From Dermacentor variabilis (Eukaryota; Arthropoda; Arachnida; Ixodida; Ixodidae), in NCBI RefSeq assembly GCF_050947875.1, contig NC_134570.1, positions 106,958,622 through 107,022,621 on the forward strand: a stretch of 64,000 bases of DNA, read 5' to 3'. Position numbers and translations under genes: made by a program. The notes under the pieces are model-generated. The model made no database searches and had not been told where the DNA came from. It was given only the letters and a program-made list of their open reading frames with translations. This document shows, in pieces, positions 1-12,295 of this stretch. How positions within the stretch are numbered: position 1 is the stretch's first letter; the number at the start of each line of letters is the position of its first letter.

Positions 1-460
1 CTTTCCCACTGCGTCGACTGTTGCTTCGTCTCAGTGTCGTCGTATCCCGTATGTACGCCCAAGTTTTCAAGTTTTGGTCCCTTGAAAACTTTCGACGTGA
101 AAGTCTCGTCAGGTTTCGTCTTCGCTTATTGCGCTCTCTCTGTCCCCGAAATTGAAAGCCCAGCTCAAAGGTCGCCATTTTGACACGATTGCTTAAATCG
201 AGCGATAGAATCGCGGAGGGGTGTTTCATCTCGTTCCGGAAAAGAAAGAAAGAAGGCTTCCAGGACATATTCGCGAATAGGTAAACTGGGAGCGCTGTAT
301 TGCTGCGCAAGGGGGACTATTTCAAAGGTGACAGGTTGTTAGAACGCACATAAATAAATTACTTTCTTCAAAACGGAACGCGTCTTCGAACGTAGAGGTG
401 GAATCTTGGGTTTTTCACGTCCAGAAATTGCACAGTTGTTTATGAGGGAAGCCGTATATA
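1..460. other. Unannotated intronic or intergenic sequence
   Basis: I see no coding exon or clear repeat here. The last part, before about position 470, may belong to the upstream end of the decayed LINE that follows, but I cannot align it. Confidence 0.4.
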
Positions 461-2600
461 GTGGAGGGGCGGCGGATTGATTTTGACCACCTGGAGTCAC
501 CAAGCGATGACAACTTGAGGTCCATCTCGCTTACATTTTGTGTGGGTAAGGTAGCGGAGCACGCGGTCCTGGATCGACTCTCCCGGTTCTTGGAGAATGG
601 CGACAAATTCTCCCATAGTATGACAGGATTCAGAGCAGGCCTATCCACACAGGATACTATGAAACTAATTAAGCATCAAATCAAAGACAACGACTCTAGC
701 GATACACGGGCCGTTTTGGGACTTGACCTTGAGAAGCCCTTCAACAACGTTCTGCACTCGCATATCCCAGCCTCGATATATCGGCTCAATCTAGGTGAGA
801 GATTTTACAACTATGTTAGATTGTTCCTCTCGGATAGGAAGGCTATCCTCCGGGTGACCGATCTCGAATCAAAAATGCTGGAACTTGGCGAGAGGGGCAC
901 GCCACAAGGGACGGTCATTTTCCCCCTCTTTATTCAGTATAGCCATGGTCGGCCTTAGCAGAAAGCTTCTCGAGATTCAAGGCATCAAACACACTATGTA
1001 TGCTGACGATATAACTATATGGTGTACAGGAGGCAATGATGGTCAGGTCGAGGGAGCCTCACAGGAGGCCGTAGACACTATCGAAACCTATCTCGAACCC
1101 ACCGGTCTCAGATGCTCCCCCTTGAAGTCGGAACTCTTACTGTATAGTCCCAAGAAACTCTGTCCAAGGCCCAAGGGGTGGACATCGGGTGGACACCCAG
1201 AGTCGATTTAAGCAAGGTCTTGGGCATGATCGTTGAGTCAGGGAGTACAAATGGCAAGACTATAGGCAAGCTAATTGCTAAAACTGAAAGTGCCGTTCGT
1301 TTAGCTCGGAGGGTATCAAATCGGCATCATGGACTCAAGGAAGATAACCTCATTCGACTATTGCATGCCTTCGTTCTGTGCCAATTTACATACGTGACAG
1401 CCATGCATCGATGGAAATAGGCAGAGCGAGATAAATTGAATGCCCATCTTAGGAAGATTACTAAGCGGCTTAACCGTATACACTTGTACAGAGCGTTTAA
1501 TACAGCTTGGCATTCATAATACTCTCGAAGAGATTGCATAGGCCCAGGAGCGCGCACAGCTAACTCGCCTCACTACAACGAAGGCAGGGAGATCCATCTT
1601 GGAGGAACTCGGATATCACCCCGATAGGGTGGTGGAGGAGTTCTATTACGTTCCTCTGTCGATTCGTGAGAACATCAAGGTCGCGCCCATACCTAGGAAC
1701 ATGCACCCCGATCATAATCGCGGTAGAAGGAGGGCAATGGCGGCCAACATCCTTAGGTAAATACACAGTGATCAGCGACAGGTCAGCTTTGTGGGTGCCG
1801 CTTCTTGTAAGGGACGTCAGGCGTTCACCATCGTCACTTTCGATGGTCGGCAAGGAATCGCCAATGCTGCCTAGGTTCGGACGAGGGACTCCGAAATTGC
1901 TGAACAAATGGCTATTGCACTAGCCCTGCTTGATAACTCACGGGATGCCATATATAGTGGTTCAAGGTCTGCAGTCAGAGCATTTGAAGAACGCACCGTT
2001 TCCAAACAGGCCCTCAGACTTCTTGGGGCAAGGCAATCACGCACCACTTCGTTTGTTGGTTTCCCGCACATCAGGGTCAGGTAAAGGGTGCTCCTCCCAA
2101 CTACAGCGAGTCGTCTCATGGGGCTGCGCGTAAACTTGCCCACCGTGCTATCCCCGACCAATCGGAAGCCGACTCCCCAGAGAACAGGGACACGCCCTCC
2201 ACCTACAACGAGGCTACTAAACACTACCATCTCAGCTGTAGAAACCTACTTTGTTCCTCATCCGCGGCTCAATAGAGCTCAAGCACTAACGCTCCGTCTA
2301 CTACAGACGAATGCGTATCCCAATCCGTCGCTCTTACGTAAAATCTATCCGGATACTTAGAGCAATGCTACCTGCCACGATTGTGGAGAAATAGCCACGT
2401 TAGACCACATTCTCTGGCGGTGTGCCCGGTCACGCTCTATCATCGATAACAGCTCGGCCAGATGGGAGGCGGTTCTTCGCAGCCCTCATCTGGCTGACCA
2501 ACTCTGGGCCGTCCAGCAGGCCCACGATGCGGCCGAGAGGTTCGGCCTTCCGGTTCCCACGTGGGAGCGGCCCGCCATATGAAGACGCACGATCTGCAAG
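461..2600 (+). pseudogene. Decayed non-LTR retrotransposon: RT, RNase H and C-terminal zinc-finger region
   Basis: This is the remains of a LINE ORF2 with RT followed by RNase H, the architecture of I-like LINEs. The first frame (461-958) carries RT blocks, including a SISLT-CVGKV-E segment, a GFRAGLSTQD segment, the motif-A region LGLDLEKPFNNVLHS and RGTPQG. A frameshift near 935-945 moves to the frame at 885-1211, which holds the catalytic MYADDITIW box. A second shift near 1180 leads to the RT thumb (1178-1420). A degraded RNase H follows at about 1796-2130, and a CHDCGE...H-C-like zinc-finger end lies at about 2372-2580. Several stops and at least two frameshifts make it non-functional. 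No 5' endonuclease part is visible, so it is 5'-truncated or too diverged to read. It is a different, older family from the complete LINE at 21-26 kb. Confidence 0.8.
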
Positions 2601-2636
2601 ACTTCACTGAAGTTTTGCCATACAATACCATAACTG

Positions 2637-2810
2637 GAGTTCTTTAACGTGCACCAAAAACGTAGTATACACACCGGCGTTTTTTTTTTCCCTTTCTTTC
2701 TTCCTTCTGACACCTTCGTAAAGCGGCCCTCGCGGCCGGGGATGGAGCGGCCGCGACCTCGCACTCATGAGCAACTCGACGCCATGGCCACTGATCCATC
2801 ATTCGGTGGC
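2637..2810 (-). mobile_element. Ruka-like tRNA-derived SINE, antisense, diverged
   Basis: Read on the minus strand, this segment has the SINE landmarks in order. A tRNA-like head has a B-box near 2730-2760 (gaggtcgcggccgctcc, a diverged version of the ggtcgcgggatcgaatcc box). Then come the aaacrccggtgtg segment and the ggtgcacgttaaagaac segment at 2640-2657. The same landmarks occur in order in the intact copy at 6753-6993. It sits directly at the 3' end of the decayed LINE and in the opposite orientation, so it is probably a later insertion into or next to the LINE tail. Confidence 0.7.
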
Positions 2811-5589
2811 CAAAGGTGAAGTGTAAAATTAATAGGAGAAATAATTGTCGCGCGCTGATAGATATCGTCGAACGAGTGTTGCCAATCGGGACGTATAATA
2901 TACGCCACCAACGGCAACGCGCAGAATGAGCGCCGTAGTGCAGCGCGGTCTCTGTTCGTGATTGGGCGAATTAACGGACGATGAAAAAAAAGCCGCAGTA
3001 TAACGCAATTTAATTGCCATAATGTCTCCGTGTTAAATCAGAGGAGACAGACGAACAGAATTGGGGGAAGAGGACATCTCTGGTCGCGACGTCGTAAACG
3101 ATCTCCTAATTAAGAAAGGAGAACGACGACGCGGTGCGACGCGATGCGACGCGACGGCAGACGCTCTGCACAAATGGCCTTGTCAACCAGCGGCCTGCGC
3201 ATGCTTTTGTTTCGAAAACTGCAACTGCCAGTTGTAAGACGTAACTGCTGTGATAAAAATGTTCGCGCCCTTTGAAAGAAGGCAGCATATGCAAAACGAA
3301 ACCAGGCGCAAACAGAGTCTATATAGTGGATGACTGTTTGCTTTGTGTCAATTCTAGAGAAATCAAACTAGCAGGGACAAAGGCTGCTGCGCGTACGATC
3401 AAAACATAGTGCCATAGTCGCCCAAACGGCCACGTTCTCGAGAAATGACGGACCATGTTTGTTCGTGGCTGCTGCAAACAGACGCAACTATTTGCGTACA
3501 CCCCGTGGCCGCACGCACCCCCCGTATAGTATTGATTGCAGGATAGCGACTTGCGCGATTTGGTCCGAGTTAATTGGCGAGGATGCAGCGCAAAGAACTG
3601 AACTGCGGGGAAGAGAGGCGTGTTGCTAGCAGGAAGAGGTACAAACACGAACGCTGACTACCAGCCACGTGGGATGGATCGCAGGTTGCGGGCTCGAGTC
3701 CTGTTCCGGCTCGCTGAAGCACGGCGCCTTATTCACCCGTCTCGTGCCGCGCCTTCGAACAGTGCCGAACTTTTCGGAAAGCGGGCGCATTGGGAGGCAC
3801 TCGGGCGGAGCAGTATAGCCGGCATGTTTTGCAAGGCTGTATATATCCGCCTGTACAGCCTACAACATCCTCTTCCTCTTACTACCAACTGCATTTTATT
3901 GCGTGGTCAAAGAACGCATACCGCCACGTGTGTGCGATAACGTGTTCGATAACCCCTCTCACTCTCCATGCTCCTATATATATATTTATACGTTCTACGA
4001 CCAATAAAATTCAGTTTGTAATCAGCGCTTGCGCTTGTACCTCTTTCCGCTCACCACACACCTACGTTCTCGCACGTTGAGGCTTAGAGCTACATTCACG
4101 CAGTGATCCCCATCGAGTTTTCTACAGTAGTTACTAGAGGAAACTCTAGCTGGCGCTGCGATCGTTCCGCCACCATGTGAATGACGGGTGTACGCGGGGT
4201 TTGCCTGATCTTCGTGCTTGTGGATTCATGCGTTCGTGTGGATTTGTTTACGATGCCTCTGTTCGCCTTCATTTGCCCAAACTCCGAAGCAGTGCTGTTT
4301 CTCCGAAGCGAAGGAGGCAACACTACTCCTCACACACGCCCAGTAAATGCGAACCGCGGCTTCTGCAACGCAGTACCTTTCTCGAAAATGATGACTCTGC
4401 AAAGTCACGGGGCCATTTGAAGCCACAAGTACGAAGTACGCGCAGGCAAATTCATGCGCTAACCATCGTTCCGATGTATACTGGCTAGCTGAACAGCCGT
4501 GTTTTCCGCTTTCTCCAGAGGCAAGCGCCACGGTTCCCTGCAGGATTCTTTATTTTTCCTTTCTGTAGGAAACTCTATACGGCAGCTCCTTCATCGGTGT
4601 CCCTCGTGCAATAACCCCTGAGCACCGCTTCTCCGTACACGGGCAGCTACGACGTGTGTGCGGGTTCTCGGTGGCACAACAGCCGCGCCGAAGCACGCAC
4701 GATCTTTTCCTTCTCACACAGAGGCGCCTTGACAGGGCTCCTTTGCCAATGGCGGCCGATCTGCTCCAGCGTCCCCGTGCCGTATACGGCGGGGCTTGCA
4801 ATTACGTGGGTGACTCGATCGCCCCATTGGCGCTCGTGATGTCTTCTTTCTATAGCTCGGCTAATTCGGCACGACGGTTTAATGAGTCGCTTTCGCTCTC
4901 GTCCCCCCCCCCCTCCCCCTTTCCACTTGCGGCCCGTGCGACGGCGCGCCGCGTGCCTCTATGATATATACGCTACACAGCCTGTCTAGTCTGTATGCGT
5001 GCAGAGAGAGCCCCTCGTATACGTCTACTATACGTGCCTGCCCCGACGTCTCGCGACCCGCCAGAACGCTGACGTGTTTTGACGTGTTTGTTGCGCGTGA
5101 AGAGCGCATCCGGTCCTCCTCTTGCAGATCCATATGGACGCGGCCGCCGTGAGTTGTCGGTTTCAACTCGACGTGCGCTGTATACACTCTCTCTGTATAT
5201 GCGTTCGCGCTCGATTTCGACCATCAAGTCGCTTGACGAACGCCTGTCTCGTCGCGTGTGCAGCCGTGACGGGCCCAGAGACGTTCGCGAGTATTTGAAC
5301 GAGCGCACGCAGGGGCTCACGAGCGCATCGTTCCTGTCTTTGGCATGTGTGCGTGCGTGCGTGCGTACGCGCGCGTGCGCTTTCTTTCTGGCTGATGCGT
5401 TGTCGAACACACTACGTTTTGGCGTGGGAAAGTGTGGAGTCGCTATAGCTGTGACGTATACTATCCGCGCCTCTGCCTGTCTTGAGTACTTGAAGCACAA
5501 TTAGATACCACTGAAAGCAACCGTCCGAAATTATTAGCGTAATTACCTAAGTCATTAAGCGACCCTACGCTTATCATACTTTATTAAAG

Positions 5590-5590
<1 letters not shown>
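2811..5590. other. Unannotated intronic sequence
   Basis: I see no exon of a recognisable protein. A C-rich run lies at about 4905-4920 and a purine/pyrimidine-alternating (gcgt)n patch at 5345-5385. The long open frames here, on both strands, have no recognisable domains and look like chance frames in GC-rich DNA. Confidence 0.4.

Positions 5591-5666
<76 letters not shown>
5591..5666. repeat. (TA)n microsatellite, likely the tail of a SINE
   Basis: About 38 uninterrupted TA units. It directly abuts a minus-strand SINE 3' fragment at 5667-5735, so it may have grown from that SINE's 3' tail. Confidence 0.9.
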
Positions 5667-5667
<1 letters not shown>

Positions 5668-5735
5668 CCCAAACCACGATGCGATTGCGCGAGGCACGCC
5701 GTAGTGAGGGACTCCGGATTTTGCATTTCGCTCAA
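5667..5735 (-). mobile_element. Ruka-like SINE, 3' fragment
   Basis: On the minus strand the segment reads caaaatccggagtccctcac, then a tacggcgtgcctcg block, then an atcgtggttt block. These match the 3' part of the intact SINE at 6753-6993 in the same order. The tRNA-like head is missing. The fragment runs straight into the (TA)n tract at its 3' end. Confidence 0.7.
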
Positions 5736-6700
<965 letters not shown>

Positions 6701-6752
6701 TAGATTCCGTGGGCAACAGTATTGTACATAGGCAGTGAATCACTTACGAAAC

Positions 6753-6993
6753 TACCCGCCGTGGTTGCTCAGTGGCTATGGTGTTGGGCTGCTGAGCACG
6801 AGGTCGCGGGATCGAATCCCGGCCACGGCGGCCGCATTTCGATGGGGGCGAAATGCGAAAACACCCGTGTGCTTAGATTTAGGTGCACGTTAAAGAACCC
6901 CAGGTGGTCAAAATTTCCGGAGTCCTCCACTACGGCGTGCCTCATAATCAGAAAGTGGTTTTGGCACGTAAAACCCCAAATATTATTATTATT
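6753..6993 (+). mobile_element. Intact Ruka-like tRNA-derived SINE with 11-bp target-site duplication
   Basis: This is a tick-type SINE with a tRNA-related head. The A-box-like sequence is tggttgctcagtgg (about 6762-6775) and the B-box-like sequence is gggatcgaatccc. The two ends of the head pair as ccgccgtgg and ccacggcgg. The body has gcacgttaaagaaccccagg and cctcataatcag segments and ends in gtaaaacccc and an (ATT)n tail. The 11-bp sequence acttacgaaac flanks it on both sides (6742-6752 and 6994-7004), showing target-primed insertion. RNA polymerase III transcription from the internal boxes and mobilisation by a LINE are inferred from SINE biology. The clean ends and duplication make it one of the younger insertions here. 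It lies 91 bp downstream of the T-box exon's splice donor, in sense orientation. Confidence 0.92.
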
Positions 6994-7004
6994 ACTTACG
7001 AAAC

Positions 7005-8109
7005 CGTCGCTATTGGAATCGCGTAGTGCAGAGTTAGAACGTTCTATTTGTATCTCTTGCCGCGTCGTCTGCAGCTCTGTCAGTCCAAGCTACGAGCCTT
7101 CGTGCACGGGTTTCCACAAAGCTACGTCACCGGCCCCACGTGTAATAACGACTTGTGCAGAAAGCATATGGTCGAATGTCTTGCGTAGGTGTACCCGCTC
7201 TGTGTGAAAGGAGCATCTTTAGTTCAATCAATTCATTCGGCTGCCTCTAAAGGTTGAATCTACGTGCCACGTTCCAATTAAGGTGAACCAAACCGCGTAT
7301 GCTTTGAATTCACTCTGCCTATAGAAACTGCCCGCGTAAATTTCACCCCGTCATTATAGAGACGCATAAACACGGCAACAGTTGTTGTCAAATGCACCCC
7401 ACTGAACGTTCCTGGAACGTTTATCGGCCAAGCAAAACGGCGTGTTCGTGACTGAATGTTTCCCTCGAGAATACGAAGCGTCAGGCTACCCGGCCGAGGT
7501 GAATGACTGCGTGCAGCAACAAACCCTCGCTTCGATCTGCTTCACTCTCCGGCACAGTTTGCCTGTAACGCAGGCACTAGCTATAGCATTCGCATTCACA
7601 CGCTTTTGTAGAAGCCACGGATATCACCGCATACATGCTGGCCCGAGACAAAGAGCCCGTCTCATTTGCTGCGTCCGTGTCGAGGAAAACAGAACAGGTT
7701 GAGACGCACGAAAAGGCCCGAGAGTCTTGTCCGTGCCTTTTTCTCTGTACGTATATGCCTCGGTGCCGAAATTCCTCGTATGGCGTGCTCGTGAGACTCC
7801 CTCGCTCCTTTCGCTGTTCACCTGGCTTCGCGGGGTTCACACACACAGCACTCGAGCAGCGCGCACGCGTATGCACAGGGGCAATGGATTGAAAGCTTGG
7901 CTTGTTTGCACGAAACAGAGCATAAAGCGGAGCCGCTGTGCTCGGACCGCCCCGAGGGCCTCGATCGCTCGGCGGGAGGAGGGGAAGTAGGAGTGGAACC
8001 GCTGCCTTTATCGTCCATAGAGATTCTCTCTTCTTCAGCCGTGTTTGCTTCGTCATCGCGCCGATGTTGTGCCTGCCTCTTTACGAGTTTGCTTCTGTCT
8101 CCCAGACGA

Positions 8110-8111
<2 letters not shown>
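7005..8111. other. Unannotated intronic sequence
   Basis: I see no coding exon or repeat that I can name. Confidence 0.4.

Positions 8112-8167
<56 letters not shown>
8112..8167. repeat. (TC)n microsatellite
   Basis: About 28 uninterrupted CT/TC units. The open frames across it on both strands (runs of Ser-Leu or Arg-Glu) come from the repeat. Confidence 0.95.
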
Positions 8168-8172
<5 letters not shown>

Positions 8173-9329
8173 TTTCTCAATTGCACGTACGCACGTACGC
8201 TTGTATGCACAGGATGGAGCGAAAAACGGCCCTGAGGTGAGCAACTGTGTTGTGCGTTGCTCGCGTTCTCACGAGGTGTCATTCTCCTCCGTGTTTCCAG
8301 GTGACTAGTTTTGCCCTCGCAAGGTTTGAGGAACCGGGAGCGTGAAGGTGAGCGGAGACGGGATGGGGGAAGGACGAGGGATTAGCCCTTTCTTCACCCT
8401 CGTTCTCGCGACGCTTGTGGTATACCAGAGAACCACCGTATGATGTAAACGTACGCACATACGTAAATTTACGGCACATGTGCGCGGAAAACATCGATGC
8501 TCTGCTACTGTCGGCGTTTAACTGCCTGTGTAACACGCGCACTACGTGGCTGGCCGTTTTGGTAAATGTAGATGAACCCGTTTTGGTATCGGATAATGTC
8601 CCTTCCCTAAAGTCAGCTGGCTTCCTCCTCTTCCCATCCCCCGATTCTTTGTTCTGAATACATCCCTACTTTCTGAAAGTCCTTTCTTCCCCGCCGCTTC
8701 AACCATTCTCGAAGCATCTCCACCGGAAGAAAAGAAATAAAAGGTTTTTGTCTTCGTGTTTACCTTCTCCCTATACCTTTTGTTCCCACGACTCGAGCCG
8801 CTGTTTGTCCACCAGATGCGGCCACTTACTTCTCGCAGGATGTTTGCCCTCTGCCACGGAGGTCGCTGGCAGGATAGCTCCTTGTAGATGTGGCGGCACT
8901 CTTTCGCGCTCCTCGCACGACTGTCGATGCGCGCCCGCGAATGCCATGCGTGTGTGTCCCAAGCTTTTTTTGGCCTCTTCACAGAGCGCGTTTGTGTTTG
9001 CGCGCTCGTGTGGCGGTGCCTGTGAATCGTGGAAGGTCGGAAGTCGTCTAGTGGTCGCTTTCGGAAGCTTTCCGACTCTCTTCGCCGTAGAACCTCTCTA
9101 TAATCTGCAGCTGTGCTCAAAGGGACGAGTAGGCGCTCAGAGCTCGCAAACAGCCGATGCTGCCTTCGAGGAATTAGGCCGCGTCGCTGTATAGTTTTGT
9201 CATCCAAATGAGAAATAACGTTATGGGGCTTTAGCGTAGCGTAGATGTACTAACGCGGAGGTATACCGAGATATCTCAATTTGAAGGCGCGGTAGTCAGC
9301 GCCGGCAGTGACATGTTGTGACGATAAGC
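8168..9329. other. Unannotated intronic sequence
   Basis: Moderately GC-rich with open frames on both strands at about 8540-9210, none with a recognisable domain. No splice-bounded conserved block is evident. Confidence 0.35.
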
Positions 9330-10059
9330 TTAAGAGGAAGCTTTCGCTCGGGCCCAACTCCGACGCGGCCTATTCAAATACACGTAAAACGCAAAAACGC
9401 TTTTCTGAGATAGCCCCTAGATAGATTTTGATAAAGTTTGTTGCATTTGAAAGAGGAAGTTAAATTCTAGTGACTGTTGGAAGCGAAATTTTGATTTAGA
9501 GACTCAAATTTGTGAAAGCGATTTTCAAAAATTTGAAAGTTCGAGAAAAATAGACGCATGAAGTTTATTAATTAATAGCACGGCATCAAGAACAGATATC
9601 GGGATTCTGTAAACGGCGTCCATTAGATCATTCAAAGCGGACAGATTCGATATGTCAATTTATATTTTACGTGAATTTGTTACGTTGTGCACGAAGGTTC
9701 TGCAAAAGCTGTATTTCCATATTACTGAATTTTTTTAGAGTCATGTGTAACATATCAATTTTGTCCACTTTAGATGTACTATCAGATGCAATTCACAGAA
9801 TTGTGCTACATTTTTCTTTCCTGAGTTAGAGAGTTGTAAACTTGGTAGTTTCGTTTTATGAGAATTTACAACTTTTGCCAATTTTTAATAAATATTGAGT
9901 ATCTAAATCCAAAATTCGAAACCAACAGTCACTAGATATTAAGGTTTTCTTTTAAATGCAACAAATCTCGTCAATTCTGGTGCAGTGGTTGCCGAGAAAA
10001 ACGAATTCTCCTTTTGTATGTATTTATATAGGAGCACCCGAGCTAAAGCTTCGTCTTAA
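9330..10059. mobile_element. 730-bp non-autonomous DNA transposon with long imperfect terminal inverted repeats
   Basis: Both ends are TTAA (9330-9333 and 10056-10059). Moving inward, the left end reads GAGGAAGCTTTCGCTCGGG and the reverse complement of the right end reads GACGAAGCTTTAGCTCGGG. The similarity resumes after a gap in each arm, at gtttgttgcatttgaaagag against gatttgttgcatttaaaaga and at tctagtgactgttgg in both. The terminal inverted repeats thus extend roughly 170-180 bp imperfectly. The interior is AT-rich (about 9470-9960) and has no transposase frame. TTAA at both ends is the target preference of piggyBac-type elements, so a piggyBac-like MITE is the best guess, but the inverted repeats are longer than usual for that family. 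Confidence 0.75.
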
Positions 10060-12060
10060 CCAAACCGTACAGAAGCTTTATGGAAATGATTGACTGCGTT
10101 TCACTTGCCTGACGTATATGCAGACATTAACTTTTCACTTTTTCGAAGCCTCTTGCGACAAGAATGTTTTTATCGCTTTATGGTTCATCACGATGACCCA
10201 GAGGCCGCTACCGGCGTTGGTGCTCCCGTCCCCGTCTTCCGATATTCCAGTATGTCGACGTTAGCATGCACATTCGGGGCTACGCTAAAACCTGAATTGT
10301 CGTTCGAATGAATTCTGACGGTAAATATGGAAGTCAGTCGCGCAAACTTCTGACTTAATGGGCGCACGACATTTGCGCTTTGCGTTTTCTTCCGGATGTT
10401 CCCTCCGAATTCTGTGCAGTTATCAAACCAACACGTGCTTGCCACTATCATATATATCTACAGCGTAAAACTGCTCGCAAAAAAGAAAAAGTAGAGCCAG
10501 GTGCATTCACTGCAAAGTATATGCAGTACCGAGCCGCGAGCATGTAGCAAAATGCTCGAGTCTTCCATTAACCCCAAGTAGTCGGGGTCTGTGAAATCAG
10601 GTGTCCTCTTCGCCACAGTTTAGGCGGCGGTGGCACGACGGCACCGTTTCAAGCACCGCCCTCTCGACGCCGTGAATACACAAACATTCTCCATGCACGT
10701 GACGCGGGAAGGCCGACTCTTCCACGCTTTGTTCCTCCGCACCGCAATGCTGTGGTCGGCAAAAGCCGCATCTCCGTCAAAGGGTTGTCTACATACGCCC
10801 GGTCACGTGCGTCGACGGTGAGCCGAGAAAGACCTCCTACGACGAGGACGGTGTCGACGCTGCGCGGCACTCGCAGCAAAGCCACGTGGCCCGTTGTGTG
10901 GGTCGTGTAATACAAACACGCGCTACGACCGGCACGAGGAAGCCGTGTTTGCCGGCGCCGTTTCGTAAACTGTATACATACGACTTTATAATGCGAACGC
11001 GTTCACCGCTGAGCGGTTTCGACTGCGTGTGAGGCCTCTGATGTGAAGGAGCGTGGTTGACTCGCAGTGATCAGCCGAACGGGTCCGCTGTCTTGGCGTT
11101 TGGCTTCGGTATTCCGTGACCTCTTCGCACCTGCTGCTGAGCTTGACGTATGTGTATGTACGTTCCCGTACTTGGGGCGTTTGTGAGTGGTACTTTCCTT
11201 CTGCTGAAGATGAGAAGCAGGTGTCGATGGACGTTGAGCGCGAGGTGAGTTGAGCAGTTGCTGCAGTCGAGAATGTTCTCTTTTGAATGCGTGCGTCAAC
11301 TAAGAAGTAGCTTCGGTTCCCTTTTCTCTCGACGGGGCGGCACGTAGTGCATTTGCTCTTGCTCGGGCCGGGTGCGCGGTTTGGGTGTGCACCGACGTTA
11401 GTCGTTGAAAGCGTTGTCGTAGTGGCAGTGCGCTGGACCAAGGTGGGACAAAAGGAGGACCACACAAGGCGGAAGCTCTGCAACGCCAGCAGCAAAAGTT
11501 TGCGTACAGCTGAGTTCTCATGAAGGCCGTATATACAGGTGACTGTCCCGTTGCACGCGGCAATTGTGAATTTGAGACGTGCGGTCACTCGAGTAAAGCA
11601 TACCTTCGGTAGCGATTGCTTTTTTTTTTCTTCTCGTTTTTGTTCGTTCTACTTAAAAGAATAAGAGACGTGCAAAGTGCGGTATAAGACAGGACAAACG
11701 CTGGGCCTTGATAAAAACGCGCAGCGAAAATAAAGTATAAGATCAAACAAAGTGAAAATAGAAATTTTGATGCAAGCCTCCGCTCGCTTTTCGTGGCAAA
11801 ACGTTGCGTATAGCCGTGGCACGTATCCTCCTGAAACCTGAAGACAGCTCAGGGAAATAATAAATTCTGAAGGCAGTTCTTTTTTTACTGACCGATGTGT
11901 GTTTTAAACATGAAAAACCAATTATTCGATTATAACTGCCACTGTAAGATGCCAGAAGCAGCGTGTTTATGTACACGGACAAAGTGATCAACTCCAAGTT
12001 TGGTATGGTAAAGAACTGCTTTTCCTACGCATAAACACAAAGGTGTGAAGATGCGTGTGT
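10060..12060. other. Unannotated intronic sequence
   Basis: I see no exon or named repeat. Open frames at 10986-11588 (-) and smaller ones elsewhere lack recognisable domains. Confidence 0.35.
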
Positions 12061-12063
12061 TAT

Positions 12064-12295
12064 CCGCCGTGGTGCCTCAGTGGTTATGGCGTTGCTCTGC
12101 TATAAGCACGAGGTTGCGGGTTCGACTGCCGGACAGGGCTGCTACGTTTCGATTAATGCGAAACACAATAACGCTCGTGTACCGTGCATTGGGTACATGT
12201 CAAAGAGCCCCAGGTGTCCAAATTAATCCTGAGTCTCTCCCCTATCGGTATGCTCCGTAATGACATCATGGTTTTGGCACGTACAAGCTCAGAAT
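12064..12295 (+). mobile_element. Ruka-like SINE, older copy
   Basis: Same order of landmarks as the intact copy at 6753. The ccgccgtggtgcctcagtgg head is at 12064, followed by a B-box region (gaggttgcgggttcgactgc), a degraded gttaaagaacc segment (tcaaagagccccaggtg), and a cgtaatgacatcatggtttt segment ending in gcacgta. Many substitutions and no clear target duplication show that it is older. Confidence 0.85.

Noticed and set aside
6756..6831. Functional tRNA gene
   Set aside because: The segment has A- and B-box-like sequence and pairing ends, but it is the head of a SINE with a target duplication around the whole element. The cloverleaf is not complete.
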